In this document: piece after piece, positions 35,041-47,228 of the stretch
How the letters are laid out: each line of letters begins with the position of its first letter
Position numbering within the stretch: the first letter of the stretch is position 1
NCBI GenBank assembly: GCA_028583405.1
Contig: CM053243.1
Location: 37,386,281 to 37,450,280, forward strand
Direction of reading: 5' to 3'
Source: Pogonophryne albipinna
Lineage: Eukaryota > Chordata > Actinopteri > Perciformes > Artedidraconidae
Length of the DNA stretch: 64,000 nucleotides
Program-made: the position numbers and the translations under genes
Notes under the pieces: model-generated
What the model was told of the DNA's origin: nothing
Seen by the model: the letters and a program-made list of their open reading frames with translations, nothing else
Database searches by the model: none

Positions 35041-35287
35041 AGGTAAGCGGACATGAAACTATTCAGCAAAAGTATAAATAATAATCTAAGTTATTGAGTT
35101 TTTAGCATAATACTTCAGAATCTTAAAATCCCTTAACGTTTGTATGCAATTGTGCTAAATTCAACACTGGAATCAAGCAAATATTAATATGTTTGCATGA
35201 CACTAGTTATTTATATTTTGATATCACTTAATTACACGTTTAATACATTTAAGTCAAGCTAAGGTACATGTGATGGTAGCTAGTTAG

Positions 35288-36535
35288 CAGAGGTGTGGAC
35301 TCGAGTCACATGACTTGGACTCGAGTCAGACTCGAGTCACCAATTTCATGTCTTGAGACTCGACTTGACAAAATCACAAAACACTTGCGACTCGACTTGG
35401 ACTTGAACACCAATGACTCGGGACTTGACTTGGACTTGAGCCTTCTGACTTGAGGTGACTTGATACTTTAATTCAGAGGTCTCCAACACGCCGATCGCGA
35501 GCTGCCGTTAGAAGAGCAGACTCCCGTCGTCGGGGAGAGCAGAATCTTCAGCCGCTCCTACTCTTGCTGTGAATCCATGCAGTTAGGGGCGTGTCTTTAT
35601 TTAGCTGGGCCACCATGCGGCCAATCATATGCGAGGACACACTAGGATCATACCATTATGTGAAAGAAGGGTGGGGGGCAGACGCAGGTGTAGTGGTACA
35701 GGCCAGCTGCACAGAGCGACGGATTTAAATGCAAGTGCGTCGGGAAAAGTCAAGAAATTAGCGAAAACCGAAAAGATAAGCAGCATCTGGCTGCTTTTCA
35801 ATGATATTGGAGAAAGCAAAGCTGAGTGCAGGATTTGTAAAATAAAAATAACCTTTTTTGTTTACCTTTATTTTGGTAACCACTCTACTGTCAGAGGTGG
35901 GAGAAGTTCAGATCTTGTACTTGAGTACAAAAGTACCAGAGTGTAGGAATACTCGGTTACAATAAAAAGTCCTGCATTCAAACTGTTACAAGTAAAAGTA
36001 CAAAAGTATTAGCATCAAAATATAGTTAAAGTACCACCTGCAGAGGGATCTAGATGCAGGTGTTCTCTTCCCCATAGAGACCGCCTGGCTGCACATTATC
36101 CCTTGCATAAAGATAGATTGTGGGTCCCTCATAACATGTTGTACACAGTGGAAATAAACATTCTGGTTACCTCAACATCAGGGATCTTATACATTAAACT
36201 CCTTCTGAATCAAACCGTCACGGTGGCCTTACCTTACTGATCCCTCTTAAATTAGAAAAAAACATGTTACTTTACCAGCAGAGAGAGAATGGATTATTAC
36301 ATTATTAATGTGACTAATAAAGAGCAATTTGATTATTAAGTATTATTCTGTTGATCGATGTCATTACATTTGGTGAAAAACACATAATGACTTGTTTATG
36401 ACTCGTTTTGTCAAAGTTTAGGACTTGGACTTGACTTGAACTTGAGCGCAAAGACTTGAGACTTGACTCGGACTTGAGCGCAAAGACTTGAGACTTGACT
36501 CGGACTTGCAAAACAATGACTTGGTCCCACCTCTG
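35288..36535 (+). mobile_element. hAT element with exact 8-bp duplication CTAGTTAG
   Basis: Duplications at 35280-35287 and 36536-36543. Ends CAGAGGTGTGGACTCG and GGTCCCACCTCTG. Both terminal regions are dense in GACTTGGACTTGA / ACTCGAGTC motifs. The interior holds a BED-like ORF (about 35720-35860) and a copy of the CAGAGGTGGGAGAAG repeat (35892-36040). Confidence 0.88.
35629..35859 (+). pseudogene. BED-like zinc-finger fragment in the hAT
   Basis: The open frame includes SGKVKKLAKTEKISSIWLLF then NDIGESKAECRICKIKIT. S-x-IW-x2-F followed by C-x2-C-x2-KI is the first half of a hAT BED finger; the His pair is lost where a different repeat begins near 35880. N-terminal residues upstream are probably not part of the domain. 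Confidence 0.5.
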
Positions 36536-36769
36536 CTAGTTAGTGCTCTTACCTGTGAGGCCTCCTCCAAACAGCATAATAACCAGACTGTATCATTAAA
36601 ACTAAGTACCAGTTCTAGATCCTTTACTTTAGACAAACAATTCAAAAGACAACATGTATTCAAAGACCAATCTTTATTTGAATGTGCCTCTTAACCTGAG
36701 ATATTAGTTATACAGTAATAGTATTGACAATCTAAAAAAACTGAGCAACTCAACAGTCAACTTTATATT

Positions 36770-37110
36770 TCTTATTGTCCAAAGCATTTATTATTTTCAT
36801 TTTTCCCCTCTCATATTCAATGTGGACGGATTGAGACAGCGTGGTGTCCAGAGAGCTGCAGAGACTTCAGGGAGAAACCTCCGTGTGATGGACGTCCTGT
36901 CTGTTGGTTTGGAGAGGACTGAGGGTCTTTCCTCTGCGAGGAGGACCAGGCCTGATGGAGGAGCCCATGCTGGGCATAGCTGATACCAACTGCACAGGCC
37001 TAGTCTGTCACTTTATTTGACTAAATGTGTTTACTTATACATTTAATAGGTTTACACCTTCTGTCCATATGTGCTTTTTATTTAAAACATGTTTGATTAA
37101 GTTTTGGTTC
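36770..37110 (+). repeat. Dispersed repeat, direct partner of 46340-46640
   Basis: Shares TTGAGACAGCGTGGTGTCCA, TTTACTTATACATTTAATAG-type sequence and the TTTATTTAAAACAT block with the second copy. No coding domain. Confidence 0.6.
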
Positions 37111-37579
37111 ACATTTCAATACATTGTATTTGCACTCCTTTTGTCAATTATTCTTACTGAAAATGTTAGATTACACATTCACATCTGACTGAAGATTGGC
37201 CCCATTTATTTGTGACATGCAAACTCTGCGGTTCAAGGCACAGGTGATGTGAAGCTCATAAAGTGAGGCAAATAGAAATAATCAGCTGATGGAGTGTAGA
37301 TGTGGAAATAGATGCATTCGATCAGCTGACTGTGTTTTCACAATAAAAGTAGTTTCTTAGTGAATGTCCTGTACTGGTCTTAAAATCTCATAACATCAGA
37401 TTTTAATGTTCCTCTTGGATGTTCTTCTGGACCCTCAGAGAAGGAGAAAATGTTGTGTCTTTCAGGCATGTCCTTTCCTAACAAAAATTACAGGAAACAT
37501 AAAACATATTATTGCAGAACAAGTGTGTTATTTATGAAAGAGGTGTGTTTGTGTGTTTAGGGGCTATAGATATAATTAG

Positions 37580-38550
37580 GGCCCGAGCACGGAGTGCTAG
37601 GACCCAACGGTGTCCTAGCACGAAGTGCGAGGAACCTATTGTTATTGGTGGTATTATTATTTTTAGTCGCCATCTTTCCTGTTTTTGAGGCCTTTAGGAC
37701 GCTGACAAAGTTGTATAATTTTGCACGGACGCCAGAACCGGTAAAAATTGCAACATTCTGGAGTCAATGGGTTAAAATATTCCACCTTGCTCGCTAGCGC
37801 CACCTATGGCCATTTCCGTTTTTGGAAAGATGTACAAAGTCGCACCGTAACTCCAAATGACCTGAAATTTTGCACACATATCCGGGTGGACCTGCTCTAC
37901 ATATAATCCGCTTGGAACCTAAGCTCCGCCTACATTTTTTTTTTTTTAATTGGCATAATGTTCAAAACAGTTAAATATTCACTTAAATTTCAATTTTCAG
38001 TTTTTCAACACCAAACTTTGTATACAGCATCGGTGGAGGGTCAAACACATTACCCTAGGAGATGAGCATGTTCAAACGATAAATATTTCCGCCATGAATT
38101 AAAACGTACTCGCAAAAAGGTGGGACTTAGAAACAAATGCTCATAATTCATCAACAATGTATCCAAACATCACAGATTTTGGTGGAAACGTTCAGTCTGT
38201 CTTGGGGAATAGGCACAACAAAGTATTTTCATTTTGGACTATAGGGGGCGCCAAAAACACCACAAATGTATAACTCAAGAGCGGATGGACTAATCTTTTT
38301 TTTTTTTATTACACATACTCTCGGGGTGACTACGAACTGAGATTTAAAGGGTCGCAACAAATGCCGAATGTATTGCATATACATTTTTCTTAAATTAAGA
38401 TAGCATAAAATGAGCTTCGGACGCAAAACTTGGGACACACGTCAGAGCCCAGAACCTTTTCGAGAATGTACAAAAAAAACGTACATTTTCAAAAAAACTG
38501 CTCACTAGCGCCCCCTATTGTGTGGTAGTCACATATAGTTTCTCAGAACG
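37580..38550 (+). repeat. GGGCCCGAGCAC-type fish repeat leading into the 331-bp array
   Basis: Starts GGGCCCGAGCACGGAGTGCT and continues with phrases such as CTAGCGCCACCTATGGCC and CACTAGCGCCCCCTATTG. It shares the style of the following array (for example GAAACGCT, CATTTTTGAC) but is not in its period. Class unknown. Confidence 0.6.
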
Positions 38551-39840
38551 TCACGAATTTTGGCACAGACATTCCTCATGGAATTGCGGATATATTTGTA
38601 AATACATTCCATTAGCCCCGCCCCCCAAAAAGTCGGCCATTTTGAAATATGTGCGTTTTTCAGCCATTTTACGCACGTTCTTGCGAACTCCTCCTAGGGG
38701 AATGATCGGAAAAATTCCAATCCAGGACACGTTCAGCCCCTATCCAATATGAAACTTAATTGAGGAGCACATTTTTTAAAAATTACTCGTGGAGGTCGTA
38801 AGCTAACAGCGAATACACCATTTTTGACGATTTACATGGCGCAAATTACTCCAAACTACTCGGATGTAATTATTCCGATATTCACGAAACGCTGTATACA
38901 TATTGCTATTATGATTGCACATATATTTCAAATTGCCTTCCATTAGCCCTGCCCCCCAGAAAGTCGTCCATTTTGAAAAATTTGCGTTTTTCAGCCATTT
39001 TACGCACGTTCTTGCGAACTCCTCCTAGGGGAATGATCGGAAAAATTCCAATCCAGGACACGTTCAGCCCCTATCCAATATGAAACTTAATTGAGGAGCA
39101 CATTTTTTTTAAATTACTCGTGGAGGTCGTAAGCTAACAGCGAATACACCATTTTTGACGATTTACATGGCGCAAATTACTCCAAACAACTCGGATGTAG
39201 TTATTCCGATATTCACGAAACGCTGTATACACATTGCTCTTATGATTGCGGACATATTTCAAATTGGCTTTTATTAGCCCCGCCCCCGACAAAGTCGGCC
39301 ATTTTGAAACATTTGCGTTTTTCAGCCATTTTAAGCACATTCTTGCGAACTCCTCCTAGGGGAATGATCGGAAAAATTCCAATCCAGGACACATTCAGCC
39401 CCTATCCAATATGATACTTAATTGAGAAGAACATTTTTGATAGCTCAATCGTGGAGGTCGTAAGCTAACAGCGAATACACAATTTTTGACCATTTACATG
39501 TCGTAAATTACTCCAAACTTCTCGCGTATACTTTTTCCAATATTCACGAAACGCTGTATACAAATTTGTTTTATGATTGCGGACATATTTCAAATTTGCT
39601 TTTATTAGCCCCGCCCCCCAGGAAGTTGGCCATATTAAACAATGTGCGTTTCTCATGCATTTTAAGCACATTTTTGCAAACTCCTCCTAGGGAAATGTTC
39701 CAAAAAATTCCAATCCAGCACAAATTCTGCCCATATCCAATGTGATGCTAAATTGTGAAGCAAATAGTTGCTAGCTGAAACGAGGACCTCGTAAGCTAAC
39801 GGACAATATACCTTTTTGGACCATTTATATGTCAGATAAG
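38550..39840 (+). repeat. 331-bp tandem array, about 3.9 copies
   Basis: CTCCTAGGG occurs at 38691, 39022, 39353 and 39684, an exact spacing of 331 bp three times. Each unit carries GGAAAAATTCCAATCCAG, GTGGAGGTCGTAAGCTAACA, ATTCACGAAACGCTGTATAC and a TTAGCCCCGCCCCC box. The copies diverge towards the right end. Minus-strand ORFs of 68 aa in two units are copies of each other and reflect the repeat. Confidence 0.92.
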
Positions 39841-40039
39841 CTACTGAATCCTGCCTGTCTGCCTGGCACATCAACGCTCACAAACACACACACAGACAGA
39901 CACACAAACAACAAACACAAACAGCTCCTCAAGCATATAATAAATATTACGCTACAGCCCTTGTATTTATTATGTGAAGCACCATATGGTTTCATGAAAA
40001 ATATCTACTGATTATTACAGCCGGAGACTCGCAACGGCG

Positions 40040-40145
40040 GTGGACTTTCACAGCACCGCTGCACCGGAGCCACCAGAGCCTCGCAACGGCAGGTGTTTGC
40101 CGCGGCGGATGCGGTACCGGCGCAGCGGCGCTGTGAAAGTCTGCG
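40040..40145. repeat. Imperfect hairpin
   Basis: GACTTTCACAGCACCGCTGC (40049) and GCAGCGGCGCTGTGAAAGTC (about 40121) are near-perfect inverted arms separated by GC-rich sequence. It may be the end of a small MITE; boundaries are unclear. Confidence 0.55.
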
Positions 40146-40271
40146 GGAGCGGCCCAACGGGAAAAGTCCCGAAATCTCCTGATGGCCAATCCGAGCCTGC
40201 TCAGACTCACACAACTGAAACCAAAGTCATTTGCAGACATGTGTAAAAATCTCTCATAGGCCTACACACAT

Positions 40272-41097
40272 GTGAAACGCTCTCACACACAGACACAACA
40301 GCGCTGCATTCAGGAAGAAAAGCAATGTGGAGCGGCACCTCACCACTTCATAAGGAGTTTAACCGTGACACTTTTCGAAATCCCGTTTGTGTTCCCCCAT
40401 TTTACAAATAGGCCTATGTTTATTATTATCTTTTTTTATTCAACAAACGACACCTGGTTGATGCAGGACAAATGGTACCAACACAACTGGCGCACATGCC
40501 TAAGATTTCCTGGTCAGAAACAAAGGAACGCAAAGTCAGGTAAACTATTTAGAGGGATGACAAATGGCTCATTTCGGAGGACTGGGGGGGGGGACCAGCA
40601 ACCCTCCCCGACAGGCGCACAGACGCGAGGGCCCGCTCATCACTGCGCGCACAAGTGCGACCGCAGTTTTAATTATTTTGTAATTGTAATGATTTTTTTA
40701 AATTTCAACAGTGAGCTACAAAGACAATCAGATTATGAATGAACAGTGTGAAGTTCATCAACATTGAAATATATGTTATTATCAAAATAATATTTAACTG
40801 TTATCAAAACGTAGTGCAACTGTAGAAGCTTGCTCTGTTGTCTCACTGAAAGAATAACTTTTACCACGTTTTTTTCAGACAATATTGAGAGATAAATAGT
40901 AGCAGTTCTCACTATGTGTTAAATATCTTTGCCTTCAATACATTAAATTAGAAAGCTGACAAAACCATATTTCTTTAGCCTTTATTTATACAGGTGTAGA
41001 TCTCATTGAGACACAAGGTCTCATTTTCACACAATCATATTGCTTGTTAACATCTAAATGTAACCTTTTGCATGGAAAAACCCCTCAACTTAACTGA
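40272..41097. other. Spacer with an unassigned 156-codon open frame
   Basis: Frame 40272-40742 stays open for 156 codons. The Cys/His residues near the C-terminal half have no family spacing I recognise, and a hydrophobic AT-rich end suggests chance. The rest is AT-rich. Confidence 0.4.
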
Positions 41098-42004
41098 TGT
41101 GTAGGCAGTGGCGCCTCCAGAAATGTATCATAGGGGTGGCCAAATGGGGCCACTGAAAATCTTGGGGTGGCCCACCAAAACCAAGAATGTAATTGTTGTA
41201 AAAGTATAGACTAGATGAAAACAATGGCAAAGAGAATCACCTACTGATATACTTTGGTTTCTTATTTTACATTTTCTGATACTATTCATCTCAAGTGAAT
41301 ATAATACGGATAGTTAACATTTTACTTCAAACAACATTTAAAAGAACCTTGTATACATGTGTTGGTGATTTATTGTTTTGTTTTTTATATATGCTAGTTG
41401 TTCTGTCCTTTTAAAAATACAAATACAGCTTAATTTAAATAAGTTCCTTTATTGTAAGGTACAAAATGTTCAGCATTCTCAACACACACAATACACAACA
41501 GCAACACAACATGTTCTTCAGTTATATTCTGTCTCTAGGTTATAAATAGTTTTAGAACAAAGCTGTTTGTGTCACACTGGGATCAAAGATGATTGACATG
41601 ACTTTATTAAATCAAGTTTTAAAACATAACTATTTTATTTCAACAGAACCCAAAAACACAAGGGGTATAAAATGGTAAATACATACTGTGATTGAACACA
41701 AAACACCATCTATTATTGACCTTTATAGCAAATTCAAAACATTATAAATGATACAAAACACCACCTTTTAGTATTAGACAGAAAATAGGTGACGAGACAT
41801 ATTTCTATTTTTTTTAGATTAGGCCACTGTGGTGAGAGTAATACATATAGCTTGTATTCCATTTGTTTTGAAAATGTATATTTATACTTTATAAACAAAC
41901 TGGTTACCCTTTTTTAAATTAGCATACAGAACATTATGAAAACAAACTTGACTAATGGTCGGCTCATAACCTCAGAACACAGAAGAGGAAAAACTGCATA
42001 GATT

Positions 42005-42480
42005 CTTGTTTCAAATCAAATCAAATCAAGTTTTATTTATATAGCACATTTATAAACGATTTTTGGTCGAGCCAAAGTGCTGTACATATAATAAAAATAG
42101 CCTACAGTAGAGACACTTTACAGCAAATACAACAGCACAGATTGTTCAGAATATCAGTATGAGAAAAACGACACCCTCTGTCCTTAGACCCTCACATCGT
42201 ACAAGGAAAAACTTCCAGAGAAAACCCACAGTTTAAGGGGGACAAATGGGAGAAACCTCAGGGAGAGCAACAGAGGAGGGATCCCTCTCCCAGGACGGAC
42301 AGACGTGCAATAGATGCCGTGTGGAAATCGAAGAGATAATACATTTTACAGCATATAGACCGAATGTTAGGAAATGCATGTGTCTGTAATAAGAAGATGA
42401 ATCCACGAGGATGTCAGCTACAATCCTGAGGAAGCCATCAGGGAAGGAGCCATCATTTTGAAGGAGCTGCAGACCTAAAG
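42005..42480 (-). repeat. LINE-like 3' region, antisense
   Basis: CAAATCAAATCAAATCAAG then TTTTATTTATATAGCACATT, GAGCCAAAGTGCTGTACAT, AAACCTCAGGGAGAGCAACA and AGGAGGGATCCCTCTCCCAG. This reversed tail with ATTTGA-type repeats is a common fish LINE terminus. Confidence 0.6.
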
Positions 42481-42557
42481 TGTGTAGAAGACTTAAATGA
42501 TTAAAAAGGTCACAATCACATTAATAAAACTGTACTTACATTTTAGTTTCACTTTTA

Positions 42558-42704
42558 CTAAAAAGAGTTCCACATGTACTTTCTAGCATGTATGGCCATC
42601 TCCTCACTAGCCCTATGCTGCTGCTCCCCTGCCAGCTCTGTCTCTCCTTTACTCATCTTCTTCTTAAAATAAGAAGAGATGTCTGTTGACTTTCTCTTCA
42701 TTTT
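42558..42704 (-). pseudogene. hAT transposase N-terminal relic (48 aa)
   Basis: Minus strand from Met 42704: MKRKSTDISSYFKKKMSKGE then TELAGEQQHRASEEMAIHAR. The KRK-x-TDIS-x-FKKK opening is the usual start of fish hAT transposases that carry a TTF/ZMYM-type finger next. Sequence after it is not transposase-like, so the element is internally deleted. Confidence 0.6.
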
Positions 42705-43331
42705 CTGCAAATTGACATTACACACAGCAGTGATTAATAGTAGCCTACGCATTACACCAGCTCAGCATACCGACATCAGCTAATGTTAGCTTAGCAAGCT
42801 AAACTAACGCTAACTAGGATAGCTGCCAAAGTGTGTTTAGACGAATTATACCTGAAGCCAAGCCAGCCTTTACTGAGCCCCGAGCCTGTTTTCCAGGTCT
42901 TCCAGTGTTTTTCTCGTTTTAATGCCATTGAACACACATTTTGATCAGAATAACAGCTAAAGGTAAGCATATCTCCGTTTTTTGCTACCTAAAGCTAACA
43001 CACTAAAGCCTAAAGTGTTGTGGGGCTTAACAGGCAACGAACGTATATGACTTACCTTCTAGAAGTCTGGTGGATTTGTGTCAAGTCAGTAGAAAAGTCA
43101 GTAGAAAGAAACGTTTTGCTGCAACCTGCTGCTGTCTGTGTGAATCTCAGAGTGATGTGCGCGAGTATCAGAGTGGTTTCGCGCGAGTATCAGAGTGTTA
43201 CCATGGTAGCAGAGGGAGAGGGAGGGGCTGCAGTATGAGCGTTGGAAGCTCAAATCAAGCGACTGACTGTGTATTTGTTGTTAAATATCAGATAAACTAC
43301 GACGCATACGTGACTGGCGAGGTGGTGTGTG

Positions 43332-43423
43332 CAGTGGCGCCAGCAGGGGGGGGCAGTGGGGGGGCCAACAAATATATCAGGGTGGCCATGGCCCCCCCTG
43401 GCCCCCCCCTGCTGGCGCCACTG
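43332..43423. repeat. Hairpin with perfect 22-bp arms at hAT terminus
   Basis: Arm 43332-43353 (CAGTGGCGCCAGCAG plus G run) is the exact reverse complement of 43402-43423. The loop is GC-rich with GGTGGCCATGGCCCCCC. Confidence 0.9.
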
Positions 43424-43813
43424 TGTGTAGGTGATCTAGTATTTAGTATTGTTTAATGGAATGTATATCAGTGTATTCAAGTCAATACTTCATTTATTTA
43501 AACAAATACCTTTCTTGATTCTTTGTACAGTATGAAAAATAGAGTCTTTGTACCTGTGCTGAAGTTCACTGCTGTGAGGAGTCCAGTTCTGTCTCTCACT
43601 CTCTGGTCCAGCCTTTCTGCATCACCTGGACACCTTAAACAAACAGATATATATATATATGTAAAGAACCATGTGTACAAATAATATAACTGATTCTCTT
43701 CTGTTGAACATGTTGGATTGTGTATTGTCCGAGTCGGGGTCCTTTTTATTTTACTGTAACTTTGGAAGTTGTGTTACCAATGCTTACTGTTTATTTGATA
43801 GCCATTTGGTAAT

Positions 43814-44980
43814 TAGTGGCGAGCCGTCAGGGCCCTCTAGGCCCTCTGTGAGGGCCTAAGATATTATAAAAGATAATATTTGAAAACATTAAAAAAAAAC
43901 TTTTTTTTTTAAATATTTTTTTTAATATATATTTTTTTTGTTAAATGTTTCATTAGTTTTACCAAAATAACTTGATTTAATTGTATTTAAAATAACATTT
44001 CCAAAGAAATAAATCCTTCGAATCTGCCTGTTCAGTTTCTGTTGGAATGTGAAGGGTTAAATGCCGTCTCTGCGAGTTACTGTGAAGACGGGAGAGCTTG
44101 TTGGTCTATACATTCACAGAGGGCCAGCTATAGTAACTCAATGAGAGAGTAATGTCAAATGACAGTACAATTGACCAATCATATCTTCCCTCTAAATGGG
44201 CGGGCTTTATTATCGCGGACTTTATGACAAGTTCCGCCCGCTGTGAAGTCTATGCAAGTGGTGCAGTGGGTGCAGTGACGCGTCCTAAAACCCGGAAGTA
44301 AGCTGCGCTCGGAATCCCTCGACAGAAAGCAATGGGATTTCTCCATAGGGTTTTGGAAAATAGCTTGAAATAAGGTCTGTGGAAAACGAACCTGTTAGAT
44401 AATTGCACGTTTCGTTCAGACGGATAATATCCACATGTCTACCCTACTTTTATTATTTTCGAATCATAAATCTAATCGATAGATTTATGATCGATAGATT
44501 TATGATTAGCATAAGTTCGTTCATGATGGCTCACTTCAGTGATAGTGATGACATCGTTTGCAAAATTATTAACCGAGTAATTTTCAAGATTGAGTTACAA
44601 TGATAAACTGGAGTGGCAAAGGATCAGCTGAATGACCCGCCATCAAGTGCTTCATCCAAAAGGACAGGTGGATGGACTTTGTGTTTAAGTGATTTGATCA
44701 TCAAAGGTAGGCCTAAGTCATTTTCAATGCGGGCCGCCGTGCCGACTTAATTCATTTGTAATTGTCACTTGGCTGTGGGTGCCCTGTCATGATAGGTGTT
44801 TATATAAATGGTGTTGTTTTGTGTGGTAGAGGGTCGCTGTCATTGATGCGTTTTGCACCCCGGGCCGTTGTTTTGATATTCCGCTGAAGTATACGGTGTG
44901 ACGTAATAACTCTTCTTTTTTTTTCGAGGGAATGGGGGGGGGTCAGAGGGCCTAGGTATAAAAGTCACGGCTCGCCACTG
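43814..44980 (+). mobile_element. hAT element with exact 8-bp duplication TTGGTAAT
   Basis: Duplications at 43806-43813 and 44981-44988. Ends TAGTGGCGAGCCGT and ACGGCTCGCCACTG. CCTCT/AGAGGGCCT motifs follow each end. The interior contains the repeat inverted relative to 15960-16185. No transposase ORF. Confidence 0.88.
44274..44475 (+). repeat. Dispersed repeat nested in hAT (partner 15960-16185)
   Basis: Begins GTGACGCGTCCTAAAACCC then GGAAGTAAGCTGCGCTCGG and ends with ATAATATCCACATGTCTACC and CCTACTTTTATTATTTTCGA. It carries a Gln/Asn-poor ORF of no known family. Confidence 0.7.
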
Positions 44981-44988
44981 TTGGTAAT

Positions 44989-45795
44989 GCAATTAATAAA
45001 AACAACAAGGTTTGGGTTCGTTCTTCAGATGACTGTGACATTAACGTGTAAGCTCAATAATGAACTCCAGCTCAACCAACCATATTGTAATATCTAATCT
45101 AACCTAATCATTTTGAAATATGACATTATTATTTGTAATATACACAACTTATTGTGAGGTTGATTTCACATACACTACTTCGACATGAGCTTGTCTACAT
45201 ACTTGAGCATAGCCAATTTAAATTAACCTTAGCGATGCATACAGTTCCTACCTACATAATAAAATATCTCTCTAAGTTACAAGGATGACCTTATTTTATC
45301 AACCTCAAACAGAAGCCGTTTGTTCTACAGTATTATCCCACTTAACGCTTAACACTTGTCTATTTCGTTTTAACCTTTATATCTACAGTCTATGGTTTTA
45401 ACTTGGAGACTACGATTAGCATCGTTGGCACCGATGTAACTACCACTCGCTAACGGTAACCCAAGCCTTAACATTCATTACGTAGCTGATTCAAATCATA
45501 AACACATCAATAAGTACTAAAATGTCTCTTACCGCAAAAACCGCATTCATGCACCGTCTGTTTCAACCGCAGAGCGAGTCACAATTGTCCGATATATAAG
45601 CATGAAGAACAAACAACCACGGCCGGCTTCAAGTTGTGTTCCCTGGATGAACTGAGCAGGCAGAGTCCCTGTAGCTTCACGGAGCAGCTAGCAGAGAGAC
45701 AAGAAGCTAGCAGCAGCAGTCACTTGACAGAGCTGTCACTCAATGTGACCACGCCCTAATATATGCATAACTTTAAGGCTTAATATTAATTAAAC
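44989..45795. other. Spacer, nothing recognised
   Basis: AT-rich sequence followed by a GC-richer patch near 45600-45760. No terminal repeats and no coding signature. Confidence 0.5.
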
Positions 45796-46090
45796 AGATG
45801 AGTTGAGAAAAAATGCACCCCCCACACAGTAGTCATGAAGGGGGAATCTAACTATACAGAGAATATGGTTTTTTGAACCACGATGTAAACATGTTTATTT
45901 CTGCTGTAAAGTTGGGCATTTTAACATGGGGTCTATGGAAATTGCTCCCTTCTGCAGACTGCTCCTACTGGCCACTAGATGAACTGCAGTGTGTGGCACT
46001 TCCGTATTGGCGTCCCGGCTCTTCCCCAGAGTTTGCCGCTTGCTTTAGATCCATAACAATGCAAGCTAAGTAGCCTAACAGCAGGGACAG
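45796..46090 (+). repeat. Fish dispersed repeat
   Basis: Contains CAGTAGTCATGAAGGGGGAA, ATGTAAACATGTTTATTTCT, GCTGTAAAGTTGGGCATTTT and GGCCACTAGATGAACTGCAG, a motif order I recall from a widespread teleost repeat. The 66-aa ORF here belongs to the repeat. Confidence 0.55.
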
Positions 46091-46339
46091 TTAGCTACAT
46101 AGCTAGCAGTGAGTGAGCGTTCAGACACCGGCACACACACTCAAACGGACTCGTGTGCCTGACTCTACCAACAGGCTTTCATGATTCTGTTTAGATATGC
46201 AAGTATAAGCCATGATAGCTTATTTTATTAACACGCTAATTTGATATGAAAATCAATGGAGGCTGAGTTTACTACTTATCTTTGGAGGAAAACCGCCCCT
46301 GAGCTGAGTTGTATTTGTTAACTTCACATTTTTAATTTC

Positions 46340-46640
46340 CTAAAACATTTATTTTCCTCTCATATTAACGGTGTGGATCATTGAGACAGCGTGGTGTCCA
46401 GAGGTCTTATCCCGTTTTCCCACTTCCTCTGAGGGGACAGCATCAGATCCACGGAGGGGGGGCATGAAGAAAGACCTGCACCAGCTCCATCCACGCTGGG
46501 CGTTGCTGTTATCACTTGCTCAGTGTAATTTCATTTGACCAAATGTCTTTACATATACATTTAATAGATTTTATTATTATCCACCTTTTATTTTTATGTC
46601 CTTTTATTCAAAACATTATTTGAGACTTCATCTTCTGGTT
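46340..46640 (+). repeat. Dispersed repeat, direct partner of 36770-37110
   Basis: GAGACAGCGTGGTGTCCAGAG and ACATATACATTTAATAGATT are shared with the first copy; the central part is more divergent. Confidence 0.6.
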
Positions 46641-46810
46641 CAAATTTAAATAAATGTAATCTCACTCTTTTGTCTTTTTTCTACATGAAAATGTTAGATT
46701 CCATTCAATATATTATGCTTTTGAAATGTAACATGTCTTTGAAAAAATAACAGTATACAGTTTATATTGTGTATCACCTTTTGCTTGAAAATACGTAGAT
46801 GTGTTTTTTT

Positions 46811-46905
46811 TATCTATAAAATAAATAGATGGACAGACAGACACTTTATCAATCCCAAATTGGGAAATTATTTTACAGCATGTGTGTTCAGGTGTTCAGG
46901 TATTA
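46811..46905 (-). repeat. Rex1-like LINE tail, antisense
   Basis: TAAATAGATGGACAGACAGA then CACTTTATCAATCCCAAATT and GGGAAATTATTTTACAGCA is the reversed fish LINE tail. No coding part. Confidence 0.6.
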
Positions 46906-47082
46906 CAATATTTAAAGTTGGAACAAAGTATAAACTACACAACACAAGTATAATGCACAGCAATCTATAAGATAAGTCCGATATTTTCATGAAAACTCCC
47001 CCCAGGAGACACCAACACAAACGTGGCCGAGTGGACTCCGGAGTTTGCTGCATGAGTTGCACTGTATGATCTGTGGTGTAGT

Positions 47083-47228
47083 GGGCTGTCACTCAAAAAC
47101 TGAGTAGCCAATGGGGACGCACCCCTGAAAGTCCCGCCCACCTGGGATGTTTGTGTCAGAATCGAAAACAAAAATTGAAGGAGCGCAAACGAGAAGAGCT
47201 GCAGCGAGAGCAAAAGTCTGATCATTGA
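47083..47228 (-). repeat. Dispersed repeat, inverted partner of 34420-34570
   Basis: GTAGCCAATGGGGACGCACC and TGTGTCAGAATCGAAAACAA are the reverse complement of the 34.4-kb copy. The rest of 46906-47700 shows no gene. Confidence 0.75.

Larger units (their letters stand above)
41106..43423 (-). mobile_element. hAT element with exact 8-bp duplication TGTGTAGG, 2318 bp
   Basis: Duplications at 41098-41105 and 43424-43431. Ends CAGTGGCGCC and GGCGCCACTG. The right end is itself a 92-bp hairpin (43332-43423) with perfect 22-bp arms. On the minus strand it carries a transposase N-terminal relic (42558-42704). A LINE-type tail is inserted at about 42020-42480. The catalytic domain is not detectable. 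Confidence 0.88.

Noticed and set aside
39134..39671. Pair of similar 68-aa minus-strand ORFs suggesting a gene family
   Set aside because: They are in consecutive 331-bp repeat units and their similarity is that of the DNA repeat.
38550..39840. CRISPR-like regular spacing
   Set aside because: The whole 331-bp unit is repeated with no unique spacers, in a eukaryotic genome.
40272..40742. 156-aa open frame as a candidate gene
   Set aside because: No recognisable domain, no splice context and AT-rich tail; noted only as an unassigned frame.
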